Below are positions 35,890-45,921 of a stretch of 64,000 nt of DNA, in pieces. The stretch is from NCBI GenBank assembly GCA_016808115.1, contig JAEQBH010003948.1, forward strand, positions 1 through 64,000. Direction: 5' to 3'. The first letter of the stretch is position 1. Each line of letters begins with the position of its first letter. A program made the position numbers and the translations under genes. The stretch comes from Tetrastigma voinierianum (Eukaryota; Streptophyta; Magnoliopsida; Vitales; Vitaceae). The notes below the pieces were generated by a model. That model searched no databases. It had not been told where the DNA came from and worked only from the letters and a program-made list of their open reading frames with translations.

Positions 35890-36481
35890 GACCTATTTAA
35901 TCTCATTAGAACGCTCTGATATTCGTATGGAACTTTTACGAGACCTCATTTATAATTGTTGCGGGTTTTTATATATTTATGTATAATTAGGCATTAAATT
36001 AATAGATGGTGTTACTTCCTTCCTTAAGGTGGGGTTCCATCGTATCTTCCTTAGTGATTATACGCTGGGACTTACTAAAGGGACCACCCGAAATCCGGAA
36101 GTTATATCCTGGTCTGTCCTGGCCACTATTCGCCTCCCGCATTCGACGCCTTCTCCTCCCCGCCACAAATTGCCGACTCTATTGCATTTATCCATTTGTG
36201 TTTGATGTATTGACTTATTCATTTCCTACTTCTTTGTACTCCTAAATCCACACAATATCTTTAGAATGCTCAATATCTGTATTGAACTTTTATGAAACCT
36301 CACAGAGTAATTGTTGCAAGTTTTATATATACATGTATAATAAGTATTAAATTAATACATGGTGTTACCCCTTCCTTATGAGGGTCTCCAACTGTGATCT
36401 TTCCTAGGAGTATACAGTGGGACTTCACTAGGCGGGACCACCCGGGAAATCCGAGGAGGGTATCCGGGTCGGGTCCTGTCA
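35890..36481 (+). repeat. ~355-bp direct duplication of the LTR 3' end
   Basis: 35895-36120 and 36250-36481 share GAACTTTTA, TAATTGTTGC, TTATGTATAA, TAAATTAATA, ATGGTGTTAC, GGGACCACCCG and a final GTCCTG/TGTC. The LTR therefore carries two termination regions. Confidence 0.75.
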
Positions 36482-36890
36482 CTTAAAAGCTATTTATCAA
36501 GCGGAGGGAACCCAAGTGGTTATAAACCCACAAGGCCAAGCCGTAACTTAGCGATGTGGGACTCATAATGGGTCATAACAATCCACATCCCTACTAAAAC
36601 CGACACCACGGAAGTTGGTGACTGGCTCTGACCTACCGGTAATAGCCCTCCACAACACTATAGTGACTTCACACCCTTACTGCAAGCAGCCTCCCATTAC
36701 CTCTCAGACTCGGGTCATCCCCATGAATGAACCACTTAATACCACCTGCTATAACCACTTGAGTAGAGCTCACCCTTAAAAGCTAGTTGTCAGATGAGTG
36801 GAGCCCAAGTGGTTATAAACCCACAAAATCAAGCAGTAACTTAGCGATTGGGACTCATAATGGGTCATAACACTTTCATACCTATCTTAC
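36482..36890. repeat. pair of ~110-bp direct repeats, LTR-like
   Basis: CTTAAAAGCTA..., CCCAAGTGGTTATAAACCCA and GGGACTCATAATGGGTCATA occur at 36483-36590 and again at 36776-36885, about 290 bp apart. The pair could be the LTRs of a very small TRIM-like element or two copies of a common plant LTR fragment. Confidence 0.55.
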
Positions 36891-38000
36891 CATATAAATC
36901 ATCACAGGCCACAAATTTTACTTCAATTCTTATTTTTGTAGCCTTCTTCAAGATAGTGAATAATTTTCTTAACTTCCATCTTATCTTATGTCGCATTCTT
37001 TCTTAACATTTTCCATCGTGAAATCTTTCCATTCCACTAACAATTTTATCTAAACCTCACCACTTTGCAACCTCTTTGGAAAAACTGCTTCATGCATTCC
37101 CTAAGCCATGAAACTTTACTCTTTATCTTCGATTTTAGATTCCCGTATTGCATATTTTTTATGAATTAAATGTTCAGGACTAAACTTCATCCATAAAACT
37201 TTTCAACATTCATATTCAAATTATCTCCAACCCTCTTGATGAAGATTTTATCTGCAGGGTAAACAAGTTTTAAGATTATGTAGAAGTTTGTATAAAAATA
37301 TATAAAATAAAAGGATGTTTTTCCTTGTTCCTCGTTGGGGAGTTGAGGCTTCCGGATCGACCTACCTCCTTAGACATAACTTTCTAACTTACTGACTAAG
37401 TAAAATCACCGACAATGCATAGGTGACAGATCCACCAAAATGGCAAATGAAAAACAAAGTAGTCATGCCAAGTTAGAAAATATCCAACCCACATCCTCGA
37501 ATGCTGGAGGTAGAAGAAAGATAACTACAATACATGAGAAAAAGGATGCTTGTTTAATTTGCCAAAAAGCAATCTCGTACCTAAAGACTACTCGAGAAAC
37601 ACCTTCCGCCACATCTGCATCACTATATAGACATGTAAATGTTCATATGCACGATTTAAGTACAAATTTTAAGGCCGCTTCCATAGGAATTAAATTATTC
37701 GCACTCGTCACACAAATAGAATGTAGAATTAGAAAACATAGAAGAGAATGAACTCTTCAAAAGCATGAATTAGAAACAAATGATTTGAAGGAAATTTTGA
37801 ATAAGCATCTATTGACTTCAGAGAGAGTGTAAGAATACACCTAATTATTATAATCACACGAAAATAGAGAAGAAGCAAGGAAGAAAAAGAGAGAAGGAAA
37901 CATATTTACATGTGTAAAATGTCAAAATTTTATGGTAAATAGAAATAGCAACTCAAAATCCTAAATTTTTTGGAAAAGAAAACCAGCCCCTAAATAAATC
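36891..38000. other. intergenic DNA with one unassigned open frame
   Basis: Mostly AT-rich. 37440-37751 on the plus strand is an open frame of 103 residues with CLIC and HVNVHMH groups, faintly zinc-finger-like. I recognise no family, and no second exon or repeat supports it. Chance is the likelier explanation. Confidence 0.3.
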
Positions 38001-38008
38001 TTCATGCA

Positions 38009-38301
38009 CATAGTTTTAAAGGTGCGAGGCACACTAGCACAAAAGCTTCCTGGCTAGGCGCTAAGCACAAAGACAAGGCGCGCTGAGGAAGTGAATGACT
38101 CCTGATGCACATTATATTTTTATAAAAATATGATTAAAATCTAATTTAATTAAAAAAAATAACATTCCTAACATTTAAAAGAAAACATTCAATATAAAAA
38201 GGAAGAAATTATATGAATATTAATATATAATTAGAAATTTCAAGAGTAAAAGTGTTCAAAAAGGAAATTAAAGTCCGCAAGTGTGCGCCTTTAAAACCGT
38301 G
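38009..38301. mobile_element. MITE with 8-bp target duplication (hAT-type)
   Basis: Terminal inverted repeats are TAGTTTTAAAGGTGCG..CACAC at the left and its inverse GTGTGCGCCTTTAAAACCGTG at the right. TTCATGCA is present at 38001-38008 and 38302-38309. The 293-bp body is AT-rich with no coding capacity. The 8-bp duplication points to mobilisation by an hAT transposase. Confidence 0.8.
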
Positions 38302-38309
38302 TTCATGCA

Positions 38310-40224
38310 TTCAAGATATCATGTAGATAAGATTTTCATGTATCTCATCAAACAATGAGAAGAAATTTCATCCAAAAGCTTATCATGTTAGTTGTCCATC
38401 AGGCACACCAAGCTAATAACTTCCTAAAATTTAGATCATACGGCCACGTGGAGAGACAGATGTCAAACCATGAATTACAAATAAATGACTTAAGGATGCA
38501 TATGAGGCTATAACCCATCTCAAATGCAGCCCCATACTCACACGTGAAGAGATATAGAGATGATCAATGCATATAGATATATGATTAGGGGAATGAACAA
38601 ACAAGAAACTCGAAAGTGAGACAAAATTGAGATTTATGCTTAACCAAAGCTCTAATATCTCAGTTAAGATGCCAATTTGACCCAAAATTGAAGCCCATAC
38701 GCATACTGGCTAACATGAGTTATATTAGCAAGTAGACAGATACTTGAATTATTCTTTAGGACTCAACGGTAAAATAGATAACATTTTGAAATAAATATCA
38801 AGATAATAAAATCACCTCATGTTTTTTACTTGAGTTTTAAATTCTAGGAAAATTAATGTCTCAATATGAAAGAACCGCGATGCATGGTGAGGAATTGGGC
38901 AGATGATGACAAGACCGCACTTCGCTTACCTCAGATTATGATGATGGGCCGCAATATGCGCATCCAAGAAAATACTCGGTTCTCTATGTAAACGAAGTGT
39001 TGCGCGATCTTATAGCTTTCTTACATAAGGAAGATGTATGTTTTTATCTATTTTCGCATTCTTTCCACAAACAATTGCAAGCAAAGGGTGATAGAAAGCC
39101 ACTTTACTAGTATAAAGCTCCACTAACATAAACCCGATTGAAATTAATTTAGTGGATACAAAACTCACTGAATTAACAAGGATTGCACATGGCTGAAGTC
39201 CTAACCTCGTGCCTCAAAGATCCTAAATGCTTTGGGAATCCCCTCACATATCCCGAATCAATTGACCAAATACCTAGTACAAGAGAGAAACCATCGAATC
39301 AGAGTCCTTTTTTGTTTTTCCATCTCTAAATAGGTAATATGAGTAAGTAATCGATCTTCAAAATAACTCCGGTATTTTTGTACTGCATGTCACCCTTCCT
39401 GGATCATCTTCGAGTAACGAAAGCATGATCACCGCAGGACTCGGGAGGGAGTGATTATCCGTGAAATGCGGTCTAGCTTTATCAAAGCATCTTCATGCCA
39501 ATGTGTGACCTTTAAGCCCGAATCGCTACCATTTTGCTGCTTTTCTCCATCTTAGAAGTTCAATGATGGTATGCAAAGCAGACCTCAATCCTTAAAGTGT
39601 AATCATGCCATGGTTGCCTCGACCACGGCACCAGGATCGTACATATTACCGTGGAACACAATTGTCAAAACAATGTATTGAATATAATTTTAACTTGCTC
39701 AACACCTTTTTCATCTGGAAGAAAACTAAGACATGAAAAGAAAGAAGAAGTAACATTTAGAGGGGATACATGATGAATAGAAGTCGGTAGCAACAAAAGA
39801 TATATCATTAACACATTAGACATTGCAATCCCGTTTTCCTATCAAACAGAAAGGGAAGCCTATGAAATAAAGCATCCAAAAGTCTACTATTATTAGGCTT
39901 AACCACGGGCTTGAAATAAGTGATGGCATAAAATGCATGCCTTGCATCAGTATTATGCCCACTATCATCACAAACTGAATAATTTTTTGAAACCTTACCA
40001 TCACAATCAGAGGATCTCCATTTAACTGAGGCGCCTCGATCTAATTACACCTTTCACTTAAAAACCCATAAATGCTTCTCGAACTTACATTACAACTTCA
40101 ATATGAATTGTTTCAACTCTATAAAAATGAGCAGGTTTTTTCAATCGCTCCAAAACTACAATAATGATAAATGACTTCTAAACATCATTCATAAGTGATG
40201 TTTAAAATTCCCCACACTTATCTT
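38310..40224. other. intergenic DNA, upstream of copia relic
   Basis: No clear gene. 39816-40004 on the minus strand includes VCDDSGHNTDAR, which looks like a CCHC zinc knuckle with its first and last cysteines lost, followed by HRLPFLFDRKTG in another frame. It may be a separate retroelement gag scrap in the opposite orientation. Gag of the copia element itself was not found. Confidence 0.3.
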
Positions 40225-41110
40225 ATCTTGGTTTAAATGATTTGTGAGTTTTATCCATGATTGCACAATGTACCACATGGATTTACTTGTTAGACAAAAT
40301 CTGAAGCTACCTCTCCCATCCAAAATTTTCATAAATGATTGTAACTCATTTCAAACAAAAATACAAGTTTTCAGAGTTGATAATGGAAAAGAGTATTCCA
40401 ATTCAATTTTACTCGACTCTTATATTCTGAAAATGGCAACATATATTTTCTTTGTGCAATAACAGACCTTACCAAAACAAAAATGTTGAAAAGAATTAAC
40501 ATCTTTAGAAACAGAAGAGCTCTAATGTTCACAAAAACATCCAAAAGTCCATTTGAACCATCAGATATAACAACCACACATTTGACTAGCCTTAAAAGAT
40601 CAGATACATAAAAACTCCAACGATATGTTTGAGTACTATGATTCCTTGACTTCTACTAAAAAATATTTGAGTATGTTGCTTATGTTCATGTACAAGGCTA
40701 AGAGAGGTTCAAATTGTATCTAAGAGTCCTTATGCGTATGTTCTTTACTATTCTCCAACTCATAAAGGCTTGAGTATTTTCTACCCTCCAATCCAAAAAT
40801 ATATCACGGTAGGTGTTAAATCTTTTGAGAACCTTCCATTTTTTTGTCGGACAACCTCTTGAGGGGAGAATTCAGAGCAAAGATTTCACATCATTTGTAT
40901 CTCAATCCTAGTCCACTTACTTCTAATATAAATAATCTCATCAATGACCCTAAATTGAGCCTATAATCATAGAATGATGTTGGTAATAAAACAACAGAAG
41001 TTGTTGGAATCTCTATAAACTCCTCTGGTATACTCAAGAAGAAGAAGGGAGAATGGATAAACTTATATTTAAGGACAACCAAAGGATGGCTGCCTATACT
41101 CAAATAGGTG
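40225..41110 (+). pseudogene. Ty1/copia integrase fragment
   Basis: The plus strand reads FIHDCTMYHMDLL, FINDCNSFQTKIQVFRVDNG, a KEYSNSILLDSYI end and a decayed NGIYIFSLCNN..PYQN (family: ENGI.HQSSC..TPQQNGVAERKNRHLLE). Then HLLETEEL and a long worn stretch with DMFEYYDS/YVHVQG-like remains matching P..IFGC.AFVHV in the C-terminal integrase region. This covers the core and C-terminus of copia integrase with stops and frameshifts. It is continued, after an interruption, by the reverse transcriptase at 42165. Confidence 0.82.
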
Positions 41111-42164
41111 AGTCGTGATCTCTATTTGTATGATGTAAAGAGAGGAATAAGGAATAAAGTTTATAAATATGAAAAATTGAACAAAAGAAAAAGAGAAAGT
41201 GAGGAAAAAGAAGATACTATTAAAAAGAGACGAAACCTTAGTCTACCAACACTTTTAAGACAGCATGAGCTGGGGATTACGATCAATTTGGAGAAGGCTT
41301 AGGATTATTCTTCTTCCTCTCTTTTAATCTGCAATATTCTCCCATTTCCCTCTTAAATGCTATTTTAAACATGAAAATACACTTAGGATGCAGATGAAAG
41401 AGGGTTGTAAACCGACTTTTATAAAAACAAATTTGAGTGAGATTTACTGTCATATATGATTTGAAATTACAAGCATTGCTTTAGTGTAATGGTTAAAGTT
41501 TGCTTTCAAGGGCATCCTTAGTTACAAGTTTCCAATTCCCTTAGTCGTTGGACATAGGAAATTTCTTATTTTACAATTTTAGGGGCTTATACACCTCCGC
41601 GTCTCTATAAGTCTCATCATTGAGTGTAACATATGCACAACAAAAAAACTAGTACTATTAATATCAATTCAAGTTTTTGATTTATATTGGATTAACTTTA
41701 TTTATAAGTTTTCTAAGAAATCTTCAAGTTTATTAGGATTCAAATGATCTTTTTATGATTCTAATTCTAATTGTTATAATCTAATCTGCTAATCCTAATC
41801 CGACTCCAACAGTGATCCTACTTTAATGCCAACTCATACTAACTCTTATTTAGTTCCAAACTAATATTAATTCCAATTAAAGTTTATCCATATCTTTTCT
41901 TTCCTTTCTTGGAATATAATTTACTATATTTTTCCTAATCATCCTACCTTTTTCCTATCATGAATTCCATCTCTGAAATAAGGTATTATTTTCTAACTTT
42001 CATCTCAATCAAATTAATAAAATCTAGACTTGGATGCTCCCATCTAATAGGAACAAAAGAAAGTAGAGCCCGCACTAAATATCCCCTAGCCTACTATCTC
42101 CTACCATCGTGTTGGCCTTTTTTACATTTTACTTTGTCATAAAATAATACAATAATAATAAAAA
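41111..42164. mobile_element. interruption of the copia relic, including a SINE-like head
   Basis: No copia coding is readable. 41455-41640 has GCTTTAGTGTAATGGTTAAAG and, about 35 bp on, TAGTTACAAGTTTCC then AATTCCC, spaced like pol III A and B boxes, and ends in an A-rich tail (ACAAAAAAACTAG). 41690-41900 is made of repeated TCCTAATCC/TTCCAA phrases, as in some LTRs. Part of this interval may simply be the variable linker between integrase and reverse transcriptase. Confidence 0.45.
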
Positions 42165-43135
42165 AAAATCAGGCCCCAAATGTACAAGAAACTCTAGAAT
42201 CCAAATATGGAAACATTGAGTTTGTGGAAATGAAGGCACCCATAAGAGTGAAAGAGATGGAATGGAAGATTTGCTCTTAGTGGAGAAACCCGTGGGATGC
42301 AAATGGTTTTATCCCATATAAAACCAATAGCTCTATTGAGAGATGCAAGATGATATTAGTAGCTAAGGAAAACTCAAATTTTCAGTAATTGGTTATCAAT
42401 TTGCTCCAATGACTAAGATGAATTCAATTACAACTTTTTTATCTCTACTACCTAATTTTTGCTAGGAACTTATTCCTATTCGACATATTAAAATTCCTTT
42501 TTTTCATGGGAAGTTAGAGGAGGAAGTGTATATGGATTTCTAATTAGAAACTAACAAGAAGAGGGTGTGTGCAAACTAAAGAAAATTCATTTATGGTCCC
42601 TGGCTTGGTTTAAGCCATTTAATATTAAAGAAATATGGCTTAAAACCAAGGAGACCGTGACACTTATATTTCAAATGCACACCATTCATGAAATGAAATA
42701 TTCCTACTGTCGCCATGTAGACTTATATAATTGTTGTAGCCATACTCTTAAGGAAATTCCAAGTTTAAAGATACACTTGATAGAAGAATTTGAGACAAAG
42801 GTGGGGACTTCGAGATATTTTCAGCATGGAAGGAAGGCAAGAACTAAGCATTGCGTGATCGTTGCAAAGAAAGCATGTATTTAATCTCATGAAATAAACT
42901 AAGATAACAAGATGCAAACTTGATGTTACACTTACGCATCGACCACAAAATGTGGAGCGAGATTATGAGATTCAATAGACGAGGTGGACACTAAAGACAT
43001 GTAAGAAGGCTTATTTCCAAACTCGCTAGACATAGCTTCATACTATGGTATTATCACCAACTTAAGCACTATGGACTAAAAAGCATCCGAAGCGCTTGAA
43101 AGGTTTCTAAGCTACCTTAAAGCCACCAAGTAAGG
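42165..43135 (+). pseudogene. Ty1/copia reverse transcriptase to RNase H fragment
   Basis: The plus strand reads VEKPVGCKWFYPI, FAPMTKMNSIT.FLSLL, FFHGKLEEEVYMDF, KKRVCKLKK.HLWSLAWFKPF (family: VCKLKKSLYGLKQSPRAWF), then LKEIPSLKIHLIEEFETK and a worn LRYFLGMEVARTKHGI. It ends with ISKLARHS...ALERFLSYLKAT (family: YRILRYLKATPGKG). The YVDD catalytic box is not readable. The order matches copia Pol, and the frame changes many times. A T-rich tract at 43143 ends it, so RNase H and the 3' LTR are missing. Confidence 0.88.
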
Positions 43136-44389
43136 GTCTTTTTCTTTTTTTTTTTCTTTTTTTTTTTTTTTCAGAAGAACGATCGGCCTTCTAACAATGG
43201 AAGTTTATATGGTACAACCGGGTGATCTGGCGACGATCAGATCAACTATAGGTAATGGTGCTATAGTTTGGAACATCAATGTAATTACAACGACAAGGGT
43301 ATGGCTGAGCTACAAAAGTAAACATCGGGAGTATTTTAACCAAAAAAGTTAATATGTGCAAAAATCAAAAGTCGGGCATTTGTGCACCTTTATCTCCTTT
43401 ATTCTTTAAAAATATTTTAAAAATAAAATTTGTGATATGTAATATTTTAGTTTTAATTATTTCTCATATCTATATATAATCATTCTTTAAACAATTAAGG
43501 AAACAAGATAAGACACAATTAAAATAATCAAAAATTTATCTAAAATACATTATTTTGCTACATTCTTTCCTTTTTTCCTCCCTTCATTTTCTTTCTTTTT
43601 CTCCCTTCTATTTTTTTTTCCCATGTTATATTACAAACGCTGTACTATTCTATTATTACAAGGACCCGAGCTTGACATCTCGATCACTCTATTCTTACAA
43701 GTACCCGACACCCTGTTCACCCTTCCCCATTACTACCTGAGACAGGCCTCAAGGGCCCCTTCAATTCTGTTATTATATATAAATATTTAAATTAATATTA
43801 ATTTATGATGAATCATCTCATCCATCAATTGATCCACCAAAAGATAACAATATCTCCTACACATACTTAAATCATCTCGCTCTAAACTCAGATACAAAAA
43901 TGGAATGTCGGAGCTTAATGAGTGTTATGAAACTCCATCAATATCAATAATTGTATATACATAATTATCTCGAATAACGCAACAACCATCACAACATTAG
44001 ATGACAATTAATATAGTTGTCCTTTCTTAAATTAATCAACCTTTTGAATAATATATCACTTAGAATTACTACTTTCTTATAGAAAGAAACTAACAATTAT
44101 TTTTTTATTACAATTTTGAATAGAAGTAATGTGATGCCAAATTTGCTATTTGAAAGAAAACAAACACATAAAACTCCTAGATAGAATTGAGCAACAAGCA
44201 AGGTGGTTTTGTTATCTATGGTGGTCACATTTAATCAGATCCCAAGGTTTCCATGCTCAAAAAAGTCTATCAGGTTTCAAAATTAAAGTTACAGAGAAAA
44301 TTAATAAGAGGCTCAAATGTCATCTTGAAAGGTATCACACTCATCGCTTATCTAGCATTAGCATCAAACAATAAAAACACAACCTAGAA
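43136..44389. other. intergenic DNA, nothing recognised
   Basis: Includes a T-rich tract (43143-43171), a pyrimidine-rich stretch at 43555-43740 and AT-rich DNA. Open frames here match nothing recognised. Confidence 0.4.
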
Positions 44390-45715
44390 AACAAATATTG
44401 TTCACATGCTTCACTAATAAAACATTCAAAGTATGCATTGATAATCATAATTTCCTGTGGAGATAACTCATTTCCAACAATATAATGCATTTGTGAAGCT
44501 CACTCAAACCGCGAAAAATCGAAGAGGAAAATTTTTGAGTGTTACCACATATAAGGTACAAGAAAGAAATCAATGTTGAATATTTTCCTAAACTAAGCAA
44601 GCTAATTACACCGATCAAGAAATATTGATCGATATAGAACTTCAACCTCAAACTTTAATTAATCGTAGTTAAGTCAAATACAGAAAAACCTGAGGGAAGG
44701 AGCCAAGACATAGATAGAGGGATTGATTCACAAAGATTTTGATCCACCTGGAATGCCACGCACGCTTCTCTTAAGGCTCGCGCTCTCTCTCAACATTCCC
44801 GTAATCGTTTATCAAGATGCGCCCACATTTCCACCACATTTCCATCTACACTTATCACCATCTCCCAACGAAGAAACAAGTCTGAGGACAACCTTTTACC
44901 TTTCTTCTTGTTTTCTTCCTGTTTTTATGGCCTCTTCGATTCAACTACTACCATAGGGACCTCGAGGTGATGTTTAAAACCGAGCCACAATAGTCGAAAC
45001 CATGTCGCTAATAGAGATCGATCTCGGTCTGATGAAATATGCTAAAACCATACTTCGCATCAACCGTTCATGACCACCTTGGCTTTAGACCCTCCAGATT
45101 CTTCATCGGCAATGACTCCACACTCTCGAAATATCTGCCCGACCTATGTGATACACCAAAGGCACCACTGTAAGCAATAGTAATCCTCTGGGAGATATGG
45201 GGATGTTATGGAGCTCAGGATGGTTAGACCAATACTCATCAAGGATAAGGAAGTTCTTTGGGTCGCCCTAAAGCAAATCTTGGGGGTTAGAACCCAGGCC
45301 CTTGAGAAATGGTTGGAGTGGATGACATCACGCGGGCGCTTTTCTCTCACATTAAGGGTTGATGGAGTTGCACACCATAAGTGGATTTCAATTATGCAAA
45401 AATGTCGGGGGAGAAGCTGGGATCTCGCGGCTCGAATGACAATCTTCTTTGCGAGAATAGTCTCCGGTGTAATGTCGTGGAAATCAATAACACTTGAAGA
45501 TGGATTTAATTATAATTCACAGGAACATTAAATGAGATAATAAAATTAAGCAACACATCTAAAGTCAATTGTTGTAAATGTCCAAACAGTATGCAAATTA
45601 TCAGGATTATATGCAACCAATATTTTGGCATATGAGAAGTACACACACCATATTGCTTCCTTTTTTTCAGAACAAGTTTTATATTTTATTAGATTGGTTA
45701 TGCAACAAGTTTTAG
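44390..45715 (-). pseudogene. CPSF73-I copy D, 3' part with internal deletion
   Basis: Minus strand from 45530: SLKVI-like remains, TGDYSR and a decayed ICI..HNPLMVCNSI, VREKRPRDVIHS, LDEYWSNHPELHNIPIS (about 45270-45195). It then jumps straight to the RITIAY region (about 45190), continues to SLPHEE and VHE (45120-45060), and ends in a worn C-terminus near 44702. Relative to copy B this deletes roughly 14755-15275, i.e. most of the beta-CASP region. The 3' flank (44390-44640) matches 13900-14150. The gene is split by inserts: its middle is at 49060-50187 and its 5' exons at 54086-55300. Confidence 0.82.
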
Positions 45716-45724
45716 GCAGGACAA

Positions 45725-45916
45725 TAATTGGCAAGGTCCCCACCCGGGAGCCTACCATGAGTGGGGCCCATAAAATCACCCTCGGGTCCTTAGATGGATT
45801 CTCCTCACTCACTGGATATCCCATGCTCCTTAGAGGTTCCTTTCGCCTCATGAGACAGACCCCGTCACGAAACTTAAGGTCCTTAGGGAAGCATCCTTGC
45901 TACCAGTGAGCTACTA
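45725..45916 (-). mobile_element. tRNA-derived SINE in CPSF73-I copy D
   Basis: The minus strand begins at 45916 with AGTAGCTCACTGGTAGCAAG, a near-perfect pol III A box, followed by CTTCCCTAAGGACCTTAAG and CATGAGGCGAAAGGAACC, and ends GGGTGGGGACCTTGCC. Same family as 28425-28606. It sits against the left end of the solo LTR. Confidence 0.78.
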
Positions 45917-45921
45917 TTTTT

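Larger units (their letters stand above)
32985..36481 (+). mobile_element. second gypsy LTR, head-to-tail with the first
   Basis: It starts ATAATGACCC and follows the first LTR block by block (GTTTGACCAAGTTGACCAG, ACCATTTCATGAGCCT, CACTCACGCCGGG, TGTGAATTTTGTCAACATTT). It ends GGGTCGGGTCCTGTCA. No internal region lies between the two LTRs. Its tail (about 35950-36120 and 36305-36481) is present twice. Confidence 0.78.

Noticed and set aside
37440..37751. Plus-strand open frame with C-x2-C and His groups as a zinc-finger gene
   Set aside because: No recognisable family, no supporting exon and isolated in transposon-rich DNA. Kept only as a remark.
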